64,000 nucleotides of DNA. It comes from Pelagomonas calceolata (taxonomy: Eukaryota; Sar; Pelagophyceae; Pelagomonadales; Pelagomonadaceae). The position numbers and the translations under genes are program-made. Below the pieces are notes generated by a model that worked only from the letters and a program-made list of their open reading frames with translations, was not told the DNA's origin and made no database searches. The DNA lies in assembly GCA_918797485.1 (NCBI GenBank), contig CAKKNE010000003.1, forward strand, positions 3,658,001 to 3,722,000, read 5' to 3'. Shown piece after piece: positions 48,301 through 56,069 of the stretch; positions within the stretch are counted from its first letter, which is position 1; each line of letters opens with the position of its first letter.

Positions 48301-49185
48301 TTAAGGCGCAAAGTTCGGCGGCGGCTTGAACTGTGGCGGACCACCATACGGGTCTGGACCACCGGTCGCTGGTTGCGTCGTCCCGATCAAGTTGTGGAGG
48401 CCGAAGCCGATCTCAGCACAAAATTCCGCCGTAATTTCCTTCTCGTCGTCCTTGAACTTCTCCTTCAGCTTCTCCCGCGCGGCCTCGAAGTCGTCGGCGC
48501 TGCAGCCGATCGCCACAAGGGCTCGTTTCAGCAGGTCCAGGGGTTTCTCGTCGCTCTTCCCGGCGTTAAAGTCCTCGATCTTCTTCAGCTTCGGGTCCGT
48601 AGCTGTCTGGCCGCGCACGTGCGAGCCGCCCAACGGTGCTGCTGCACCCGGCTTGATATCGCTATGTCTACCAGTAGCGCAGCCCTTGATCTGCATGAAG
48701 CTCTCCCAGTCGTAGGCCTTCTTCTGCGGACAACAGGACCAGTATTTTGCGGTTTCGTGGAAGACGGGCGGCTTCGTGTGGTGGCGGCAGGCATCATCGC
48801 TATTCGCCCTTTCCGTGTACTTTTTGTTGCACCCAAACAGCTTGCACGCGCGACAGCGATCCAAAGGATCGAGCATGTCGTTGTTCACGGTCTGCATCGG
48901 TTTGGGGGCTGCGGGTGCGGACCCGAACTTCACATATAGGTCAGCCCTATCATGAACTTTTTCACACACGGTCGTGTGCGGCTGCAAGACTTGGCGCATC
49001 TCGGTTTCTAAACGGTACTGCGACGCGACCATTTGATTTTCAGGATGCTTGGCGTTGTACGACTTGATGAAGGTGTCCATCAAATTGGAGCAGGGCCCCA
49101 TTTCCCATTTCTTCGGTAAGGTGATTTTCAGAGTTTGTCTCAATGATTCGGCCGCCGGTTCCTCGTAGTGGATGAAGACCTTCAT
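48301..49185 (-). CDS. CHORD-containing protein
   Basis: 294 aa from the ATG at 49185. The N-terminal 90 residues (MKVFIHYEEP..LKITLPKKW) resemble a ubiquitin-like region. One CHORD zinc-binding domain follows (CRACKLFGCNKKYTE, DDACRHHTKPPVFHETAKYWSCC, YDWESFMQIKGCATGRHSD) with the expected Cys/His spacing for two zincs. CHORD proteins (RAR1, CHP1) are Hsp90/Sgt1 co-chaperones. The animal protein has two CHORDs and a CS domain; here there is one. The C-terminal part is helical, then Pro/Gly-rich. Single exon. Confidence 0.85.
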   Translation of the reverse strand: MKVFIHYEEPAAESLRQTLKITLPKKWEMGPCSNLMDTFIKSYNAKHPENQMVASQYRLETEMRQVLQPHTTVCEKVHDRADLYVKFGSAPAAPKPMQTVNNDMLDPLDRCRACKLFGCNKKYTERANSDDACRHHTKPPVFHETAKYWSCCPQKKAYDWESFMQIKGCATGRHSDIKPGAAAPLGGSHVRGQTATDPKLKKIEDFNAGKSDEKPLDLLKRALVAIGCSADDFEAAREKLKEKFKDDEKEITAEFCAEIGFGLHNLIGTTQPATGGPDPYGGPPQFKPPPNFAP

Positions 49186-49618
49186 GGCTGCTGTTGCTGT
49201 GCTGCGCTGCTGTGCGAATGCCGATGTCTGCTGTGCGACGGCGTGCGGCGCCTGGGCAAATGCGGAGGCTTGTGTGTGCTTTGGTGTGCTGCGCAGCGCG
49301 ACGCCGTGCACGATGCTGGATCGCTGCCGGTGTGTGCTGGCGAGAACGTGTACGCCAACGACGCGTCCGGATTGCCTAGTGAGCGCTGCGGCTAATGGCG
49401 TCGTCGTCGATCGAGGCGTGAGTTATCGGTACAGGTAAGGTACCTTATACTTCGTTGGTAGGGGGCGCCGGGAGCGTTGGCCGAGGGCTCGTAATCAGCC
49501 GCCATCCGCGCGGTCCCACGGCCGCACGCGTCGTCCGCAGGGCGCAAGCGATCGGAGCATCACGCTGCGCACCCGAAAACGCCGGTGGACAGCACTGGGG
49601 CAGCCCTAGCTAGCCACC
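49186..49618. promoter_or_regulatory. Divergent promoter region, CHORD / repeat protein
   Basis: 433 bp. CCTAGTGA-GCGCTG-CGGCTAATG near 49375-49397 resembles a degenerate copy of the shared dyad. GTGCTGCGCTGCTGTGC repeats lie near the CHORD start. Confidence 0.35.
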
Positions 49619-51025
49619 ATGCCAGACACGCCGTCGACACGAGGCCGCGCCACCGTCCGGACGCCGGTCAGCGGCGGCAGCGATGATACGTGGAGCCCCG
49701 AACGAACGCCCGACGTCCGCCCGACGACGGGCGCGAGCGTCACCTTCGGCGAACCGAGCGGCGACCAGTGGGGCGACTACGACACCTTCTCTCCTGAATC
49801 TAGACCGATGACCGGCGTGTCGAGGCCTACGACCGGGAAATCGCGGCCCTGGACCGGCGGATCGGAAATGACGCGCATGTCGTCCAGAGCGATGACCCCA
49901 CATACGCCCGGCCATCTCTCGCGCAAGGACAGCGGCTGGACGGCTCGGACGACGGGCACGGCCCACACCACCGCTACGCACACGTCCGACTACTCGGCAT
50001 GGGGTATGTACTCAGAGGGCTTTGCGGAAAGCGAGCCGCCCGAGAGCTGGCGCGACAAGGTCCTCGAGGCCTGGCGCGTCCCGCCGCTCTGGAGCACGCA
50101 GATGCGGAGCGACACGCACAAGCACCTCGAGGACTGCACGTTACTTCGCGTGAACGCGCAGACCGCTCGAGACGGGCCTTATAGACATCGCATATCGATC
50201 GAGGAGGCCGACGACGTCTGGGCGCCGCACTTGTATCTGTACGTGTTCCCGGAGCACCCGGAGGGCTCCGTCGCCAAGGGCATCGCGCGGCGCTACGTCC
50301 TCGACCGCGCGGAGGAGCCGCATCGATCTAGATTAAGGTGGGAGCGCGACGCGAAGCCCCAAACAAGGGACACGGAGCCGAGCTGGTGTGCGCCGCGAGG
50401 CGAGTTCAAGTCCTTCTTCGCGCTGCCGGAGCCGCAGCCGGGCCTGTCGGAGTTTCATATCGATTGGACGTCCGCGCCGGATCGGTATATGGTTTCTACG
50501 GAATACCGGCCGGCGGCGGCCTGGCTGCGGTGTTTTAGGTTTTTTGCCTACAAGGCGACGAAGTTCCATTTGTTAGAACGAGTGTGGCCCCACGGCAGCG
50601 AGCTCACGACATCTTATAGACTCGTAGCAGGGCACGAGTGTCCTGTCAATGCGCACTGGCGGTGTTTGTTTGCCTTCTTCGCTTTTGACAGTTGTGTGCC
50701 GAACGCCAACCAATATACCATACAACAGTCCGTGGATGGGTATGATCGGCTACGGGTGGGCATGACGGCGTCCATCAGGCCTGGTGAGTGGGATCCAAAT
50801 GACCTCAAATTCTATGCGTATGACGTTCCTGTCCCTGGTACTGCCAAGTTCTCCGTCCAGTACCGCGTTCGCGACGGCACGAACATGGAGTGCGAGCAGA
50901 ACCGGTTGAGTATTGACCACGCCGTGGGCCCATGGGTGGAAAAGTTCGTCTTCTACGGGTACCCGGCGCCGACGATAGAGCTCGAGGCGCCGAAGGACGA
51001 GGAGCTGTACGAGGCGTCGGCCTAA
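49619..51025 (+). CDS. Unknown protein with internal beta-rich repeats
   Basis: 468 aa, single exon. The first 130 residues are low complexity with SRPxTGxSRP-type repeats (RPTTGASV, RPMTGVSRPTTGKSRP), likely disordered and phosphorylated. The rest shows about four repeats ending in an aromatic F-x-F-Y/A-Y motif: YLYVFPEHPEG, CFRFFAYKATK, CLFAFFAFDS, LKFYAYDVPVPG, KFVFYGYPAP. Between them are YMVSTEYRP / FSVQYRVRDG strands. This suggests a beta-sandwich array, but no family was recognised. The convergent neighbour is the MYND/RING-CH gene, only 5 bp away. Confidence 0.6.
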   Translation: MPDTPSTRGRATVRTPVSGGSDDTWSPERTPDVRPTTGASVTFGEPSGDQWGDYDTFSPESRPMTGVSRPTTGKSRPWTGGSEMTRMSSRAMTPHTPGHLSRKDSGWTARTTGTAHTTATHTSDYSAWGMYSEGFAESEPPESWRDKVLEAWRVPPLWSTQMRSDTHKHLEDCTLLRVNAQTARDGPYRHRISIEEADDVWAPHLYLYVFPEHPEGSVAKGIARRYVLDRAEEPHRSRLRWERDAKPQTRDTEPSWCAPRGEFKSFFALPEPQPGLSEFHIDWTSAPDRYMVSTEYRPAAAWLRCFRFFAYKATKFHLLERVWPHGSELTTSYRLVAGHECPVNAHWRCLFAFFAFDSCVPNANQYTIQQSVDGYDRLRVGMTASIRPGEWDPNDLKFYAYDVPVPGTAKFSVQYRVRDGTNMECEQNRLSIDHAVGPWVEKFVFYGYPAPTIELEAPKDEELYEASA

Positions 51026-51030
51026 GTGTG

Positions 51031-52170
51031 TTATTTTTTACTCGTCGGCGGCGTTTCGCGGGCGGCGAGCGCGGCTCGCGCGTTTCGCAGGAATTCCTCA
51101 ATCCCCGCTGTGACCGGGTGCGTGCCGCCCATCAAGCGCCTTGCGATCCGTGCCGTGTCTTCGAGCGTCGTCACGGCCTCGCGGAGATCGTCGAGCGTCG
51201 CGCCGTCGGCCCGGCAGAGCGCCTCCGCGTACATCGACCGCATCCTGAGCGTGGCGTCATTACTATCGCCGAGAATACGTCGTGCCACAGGAACCACTTT
51301 GCGTGATAGTGACTTGACTTCTTCGAAGCGCGATAGATCCTTAAGGGACGACGCGTAGTTGTTGGCCGCTCGGAGGGTGCTCTCATGCTCCTCGCCCAGT
51401 AACTTCAAACGTCCGGAGTATACATCCCGTTTGATCTGCAGTGCCCGCTCATGCCGTCCCAGGCTTGCATACGTTGTCGCGAGATTGCTCTGCACGTCAA
51501 GAAGGACCCCTTCTGGTACGTGAAGGCGCCGCATCATAGACAAATTAGCCTCTTGCACGGACAACGCGTCGTTATAGTGGCCTGCCGCGTATAAACCGCC
51601 TGCGAGCTGCCTCATCGACAAGAGCCAAAATCTATCCGTCTCCGGCCGGCCCATGTATGTCTTCCAGCACGCCCATCCGAGCGCGCACTTCACGACGCCG
51701 TGGTATTTTTGCTCACACAAGCTGCACGTGTGCCAACGATCAAATCTCTCACCAAACGCCTTGGCGTCCAGATTGTTCTCCTCGGCTTCCGCGACCAAAA
51801 TCTTCGCCTGCTCCGCCAAGCACGACACGTGCGCGAAACCCGCTGTCCCACGGCACGCGCACCCGCGCACGAGGCCCTCCTTCGTTTTCCAATGCAAAGC
51901 TTGCGTGCAGATGTAGCACGTCTGGCCCTTGGTGTCGTCCGCGCACGCCTCCGCCGCGACCGCGACTGCCTCCGAGTACTTCTTATTTGCGTTGTATTGT
52001 TCAGCGCCACCAGCCTTTTTTATTGGTTTGCAGAGCTGGTCATGGCCGCCCTCTTTCCAGTGCTGCACCTGGCATTCAGCCCCACAGTAGCGGGTGCTGC
52101 AGCGGCCGCATTTCTTGCCCAAGGATAAGCCAAGCTCGGTGGCGCAGACGGCGCACTGCGTGAGGATCAT
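51031..52170 (-). CDS. MYND / RING-CH / TPR protein (paralogue 1)
   Basis: 379 aa, single exon. N-terminal MYND finger (CAVCATELGL, CGRCSTRYCGAECQVQHWKEGGHDQLC), then a RING-CH-type finger (CYICTQAL, GLVRGCACRGTAGFAHVSCLAEQ, WHTCSLCEQKYHG), then kinesin-light-chain-type TPRs (ALSVQEANLSMMRRLHVPE, NLATTYASLGRHERALQIKRDV, NNYASSLKDLSRFEEVKSL). RING-CH domains are usually E3 ubiquitin ligases; TPRs would select partners. Two paralogues without the MYND finger lie at 61785-62741 and 62934-63920. Confidence 0.85.
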   Translation of the reverse strand: MILTQCAVCATELGLSLGKKCGRCSTRYCGAECQVQHWKEGGHDQLCKPIKKAGGAEQYNANKKYSEAVAVAAEACADDTKGQTCYICTQALHWKTKEGLVRGCACRGTAGFAHVSCLAEQAKILVAEAEENNLDAKAFGERFDRWHTCSLCEQKYHGVVKCALGWACWKTYMGRPETDRFWLLSMRQLAGGLYAAGHYNDALSVQEANLSMMRRLHVPEGVLLDVQSNLATTYASLGRHERALQIKRDVYSGRLKLLGEEHESTLRAANNYASSLKDLSRFEEVKSLSRKVVPVARRILGDSNDATLRMRSMYAEALCRADGATLDDLREAVTTLEDTARIARRLMGGTHPVTAGIEEFLRNARAALAARETPPTSKK

Positions 52171-52244
52171 CTTCTATATGGTCAAATCGCTCGGGGCTGC
52201 CCTACGCTGCCCTACGATGCCCTGCTGGCTCGGCTGCTTTGTTT

Positions 52245-52268
52245 GCTAGTGTGTTACTGCCGCTAAGC
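52245..52268 (+). promoter_or_regulatory. Promoter dyad, copy 7
   Basis: GCTAGTGT, GTTACTGC, CGCTAAGC in the divergent promoter between the MYND/RING-CH gene (75 bp) and the 2OG-oxygenase gene (165 bp). Confidence 0.5.
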
Positions 52269-52431
52269 TGCGGTCGAATTAATTATTGAGCCGTCGTGAT
52301 CGATCGTGCGTAGCGTTCGCTGCAGCATCTGGGCCGCGTAGAACAACCTTTACCGACCGCTGCTCCACGTCGCGGATCGACGCGATCCCACGTTGCAGCA
52401 GACAAGAGATCGAACCACAGCTAAAAAAGGC

Positions 52432-54009
52432 ATGGCACCTCGCAAGCTCACCCCACCCGTATTGGGGGCCGACGCGTCGCAAAAAGCCGTCGCCGCGCTG
52501 CGCAAGCACCTCTCGGCCCAATTGTCTCCAGTTTTATGCGTCGAGGACGCGGCGCTCGCCGCGCGCTGCCGCGCGATGGCATCACGAGAGTCGGCACTGC
52601 ACGCGTCGCAACCGGACGCGCGCCAGGAGGCCTTCCCGCTCGACGGTCCTGACTGGTCGCAACTGCGCGAGGACCTCACGGCGCTGGCGGAGAGGACGCT
52701 GCGGCGGCTCGCGCCCGACGTGCCTCGGTTGCCGCTCGACGCGAGATTGTGCCTGCGGCGGTACCCGCCCGGGCACACGGGCCAGCGGCTGGGCGCTCAT
52801 GTGGATGATACGCTGTGTACGTTACTTTGGGCGTCGACGCCGGGGCTCGAAATTCTAGCTCCGCAGGATGATGCCGCGTGGAATGGTGCTGACGTGGCCA
52901 AGGTGGGTCTGCCCACGATGGGCCCGCCGCCGAAGGTCGTCCAAGAAGACGACTGGGCCACGGTGACGCCGCCTTCTGCCGATTGCTTCCTGTTTACGCC
53001 TGGGAATGGGTGGAGCGGTATCGTGACGTCGGTGCCCTTGCGCTCGCCCACGTTGCATCGCGTGGCCGTCGGCGGCGACGTCGAGCGCCTGTCGCTGCCT
53101 TTGCTGGTGAGCGTGCGCGGCGACTACGGGTCGGCGTTGAATTCGGTGGGCGAGGCGCTGCGGCAAATATCGCTGGACGGTGCTGCGAAGGCGGCCGAGG
53201 ACCGCCTGTCGCCGCTCACGGAAGTCCTCGGCGTCGAGCTGCTGCAGCACCTCGACGCCGAGTCGCTGTGCCGGCTCAACATGTGCGCGCGGTTCTTCGG
53301 CGAGGAGCACGCGACGACGCGGCGGTCCCGCTGCGAGGACGCGGCGCGGGAGCGGGCGCTCGATTTGATGCAGGGACACGTGACGGGCCTGTGCGTCTTG
53401 GAGGGCGTGAGCTCCGTCAGACAGCTCGGGCAGCAGGTGTTTCGTGCGTTCCTCGTTGCATTCTATAAAAGCCTCGCGAGGGAGCAGTGTCGAACATTTC
53501 CGTACCTGCCGGACGGCCGACGAATACCCAAGGGTCGCTGGCCGAAGTGGCGCCAAGACTTCCAGGGCTGGTTTCACACCCTGGACGCCTTCGAGGCGGG
53601 TCCGGTGGCCGCGTATGCCGCCGCGGAAGCTTTGCGCGGGCTGGCTATGGCCGTCACCGGCGGCAGCCCTCCACAGGCTGTGCTCGACGCCGCTCGCGAG
53701 GCCGCGGATAGAGCTCTCCTCGCGAGGCCGGGCGAACTTCGAGTCTGGGTAGACACACGGCGGGACCTTCCGCATGATGACGGGCGCATCGCGGCGCTCG
53801 TGGCGGGCCAGGGCGGGAGGTGGGAGCGGAATTACGACTCGGATGATTACTCGGATGATTCGTACGACACAATGTTTTTCGGGACCGCGACCTTCCCGAG
53901 TCTGCGGCACGCCGTCGAAGTGAAGGACGCGCTCCGCGCGGACGAGGCCGTGGAATGCCTGAGCGTGCAATATTTGGACTGGGAAAGACTGAATTACCTC
54001 CTCAGCTAA
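52432..54009 (+). CDS. 2OG-Fe(II) oxygenase fused to an F-box-like segment
   Basis: 525 aa from the ATG at 52432. Residues about 90-240 look like a 2-oxoglutarate/iron oxygenase: LCLRRYPPGHTGQRLGAHVDDTLCTLLWAS holds the H-x-D pair, and SPTLHRVAVGGDVERLSLPLLV gives the distal His and the Arg/Ser for 2OG, as in isopenicillin-N-synthase-like enzymes. LGVELLQHLDAESLCRLNMCARFF then resembles an F-box, followed by helices. The tail has an acidic DSDDYSDDSYD run. The fusion suggests an oxygenase recruited to an SCF ligase or an oxygenase with a Skp1-binding arm; this is inference. Single exon. Confidence 0.6.
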   Translation: MAPRKLTPPVLGADASQKAVAALRKHLSAQLSPVLCVEDAALAARCRAMASRESALHASQPDARQEAFPLDGPDWSQLREDLTALAERTLRRLAPDVPRLPLDARLCLRRYPPGHTGQRLGAHVDDTLCTLLWASTPGLEILAPQDDAAWNGADVAKVGLPTMGPPPKVVQEDDWATVTPPSADCFLFTPGNGWSGIVTSVPLRSPTLHRVAVGGDVERLSLPLLVSVRGDYGSALNSVGEALRQISLDGAAKAAEDRLSPLTEVLGVELLQHLDAESLCRLNMCARFFGEEHATTRRSRCEDAARERALDLMQGHVTGLCVLEGVSSVRQLGQQVFRAFLVAFYKSLAREQCRTFPYLPDGRRIPKGRWPKWRQDFQGWFHTLDAFEAGPVAAYAAAEALRGLAMAVTGGSPPQAVLDAAREAADRALLARPGELRVWVDTRRDLPHDDGRIAALVAGQGGRWERNYDSDDYSDDSYDTMFFGTATFPSLRHAVEVKDALRADEAVECLSVQYLDWERLNYLLS

Positions 54010-54042
54010 GAATGTTTGTGAACGTATAAATTACCCAACCAC

Positions 54043-55359
54043 CTACTTCGCCCGGAAGCCCTGGACCGTGTCGACGAAGAACTTCGCGTGCGGTTCAGGC
54101 GTGTCGGCCTCGATGCCGTGGCCGAGGTTCATGACGTGGCCGTTGTGCGCGCCCGCTTGCAAGATTTTTTCCGTCTCCTCCTTGATCTTCTCCAGGGGCC
54201 CGTCCCTCAATAGTTTCGGGTCCAAGTTCCCCTGCAAGGCCAAATGATCCGGCATCTTCGCTCTGACGTCCGCGAAATCAACCGTGTAGTCGAGCGACAC
54301 GCAATTGACACCCGTAGTAGCCAACAGATCCAGGAACTGGCCGTCCTTGGAATGGATATCAGGGGCCATGTAGATAATCACGGGCGTCGTCGGGTGTTTG
54401 GCTTTGATGGCCTCCACCACCCGCTTCTGGTACGGCATCGCGAACGTCTCGTACTGGTCCTTGGGCAGGTGCCCGGCCCACGAATCAAACACCTGGATGA
54501 CCTGGGCGCCCTGGTCGACCTGGTAGCAGGCGTAGTCGCCGATGTTGTCCGCGAGCTTCGACAGGATGCCGTGGAGCAGCTCCGGGTTTTCCTCGCGCAT
54601 CTTTTTGACCTCCGCAAATCCCGAAGTGGTCCCCGTCTTGCCCTCGACGAGGTACGAGGCCAGCGTGAAGGGCAGGCCCACAAACCCAAGGACCGTCGCC
54701 TTGTTGCCGACCTCTTCTCGCAGCTTGCCGAGGACCTCGCCGACGAACGGGCACGCGGTGGTTGCGTCGAACTCCCCTTTACCCTTGAATTTCGCCAGGT
54801 CCGCCTCCGTGCGGATCGGCGGGATGGAGATGGCGCCGCCTTCCGAGATCTGGAACTCGACGCCCATGGCCGGTAGGGGCGTGAGGATGTCGGAGAAGAG
54901 GATGACGCCGTCGACCTGTGTGGAAATCAAATTTTACGGCGCGTTCGCGACCTCCAAGCCATCGGCGCGACGCCTGCTCGATGGCGTGGCGATGCCGGTG
55001 CACCCGACTCACTGTTTGATTTCCACACAGCCGTCGACGCCGTACGCGCGGAAGGGCTGCAGGGAGATCTCCAGCGCCGCCTCGGGGATCTCGGACCGCT
55101 CCCTAAAGGTGGGATACTTGGCCACGAGGTCCCGGTACACTTTCATGTGGCGGCCCGCTTGCCTCATCATCCACACGGGCGTCCGTTCTACTTTCTCGCC
55201 GCGCGCGGCGCGCAGCAGCAGCGGCTCATCTGTGGCTGCAGCTTCAGTAACCACAGCCGTTCGCGGCCTTGCCCTGGCGCCGCGGGCCGGGCCGGTCGCC
55301 AGCGCGCTGGCGCATGCGACGCACGCCAGCGCGCGCATCGCTATCCTTCGTACAGCCAT
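54043..55359 (-). CDS. hemE: Uroporphyrinogen decarboxylase
   Basis: Decarboxylates uroporphyrinogen III to coproporphyrinogen III in haem and chlorophyll synthesis. Exons 55359-55039 and 54915-54043 give 397 aa. The leader ([21 protein letters not shown]) suggests the plastid. UROD signatures are [16 protein letters not shown] near the start (Arg residues for substrate carboxylates), [20 protein letters not shown] across the exon join (catalytic Asp), [25 protein letters not shown] and [13 protein letters not shown], then [10 protein letters not shown] and [15 protein letters not shown]. The intron is an intact introner inserted into the conserved catalytic region. An upstream start (55338) is also possible. 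Confidence 0.93.
54916..55030 (-). mobile_element. Introner with terminal inverted repeats (UROD intron)
   Basis: 115-bp element with ends CTGTGTGGAAATCAAA and its complement, flanked by CCGTCGAC on both sides (54908-54915 and 55031-55038), a perfect 8-bp target duplication. On the coding strand this is GTCGACGG; used as donor (intron 54916-55038, 123 nt) it restores GGC-GTC-GAC-GGC exactly, as in the conserved [11 protein letters not shown]. Internal core GCTCGATGGCGTGGCG. Confidence 0.9.
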
Positions 55360-55714
55360 TTGGACTGAGGTCACGGCTCGAGTATCAAGCAAGTGAGACT
55401 TCAGGCTGGGGTCGGGTCGCCGAACGCGCAAAGTATCTCTCCGGGTGGTTTTGCAGGTCTACAGTTGGCGCTACACAAAGTGGGGGGCTCTTTCGGCCTT
55501 AGCACTCTAGCTTAGCACTCTAGCTCAGCCAGGCTTACTGCCGGCGCGCTTATTGTGCTGCATCCATTATCACAAAGCCGGTCGAGCACGTGCGCAGCTC
55601 TAAATACTGCTGCGAGGCAGTACGACCGCGAGCCGCGACAGATAACAGCTCGGAAGCTAAACCAGCTCGGAGAGCATTTGTGCTCTCTCTGACACAAATC
55701 GAAACAAATCGAAG
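55360..55714. promoter_or_regulatory. Divergent promoter region, UROD / TMEM256
   Basis: 355 bp with a tandem 13-bp repeat TTAGCACTCTAGC at 55499-55511 and 55512-55524; on the other strand GCTAGAGTGCTAAGC is related to the shared dyad. No gene. Confidence 0.45.
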
Positions 55715-56050
55715 ATGTGGCAAGTACGAGCAGCAGGGCTGTTAGGCGGCAGCAGCGTCGCCGCCGGCGCCTACGGCGCGCACGGTCTCAAGGTTTCCGA
55801 GGAGTACAAGACGATCTGGCGGACGGCCGTGCAGTACCACCAGTTCGCCGCCGTTTCTTTACTCGCCGCGGCCGCCGTGCCGTCGGCGAGGGCGCGCCTG
55901 GTCTCGGGAGTCGGCATATTGGCCGGGGCCGCCGCCTTCTCCGGCAGCAACTACGCCGTCGCATTCTACGAGGACCGGTCCCTCGCGAAGCTCGGGCCCT
56001 ACGGAGGGATGAGCCTGATCGGCGGCTGGCTGGCGCTCACCGTCCTGTAG
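55715..56050 (+). CDS. TMEM256/DUF423 family small membrane protein
   Basis: 111 aa, single exon. Start at MWQVRAAGLLGG follows an AAATCGAAG context. It has about four hydrophobic helices (AAGLLGGSSVAAGAYGAHGLK, QFAAVSLLAAAAVP, LVSGVGILAGAAAFSGSNYAVAF, PYGGMSLIGGWLALTVL). The GAxGAHGL element, YHQFA motif and FSGSNYA, then PYGGMSLIGGW, match the DUF423/TMEM256 family from bacteria to animals. Likely a mitochondrial or other inner-membrane protein; molecular function unknown. Confidence 0.88.
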   Translation: MWQVRAAGLLGGSSVAAGAYGAHGLKVSEEYKTIWRTAVQYHQFAAVSLLAAAAVPSARARLVSGVGILAGAAAFSGSNYAVAFYEDRSLAKLGPYGGMSLIGGWLALTVL

Positions 56051-56069
56051 TGATATAAGAAACATGTAA

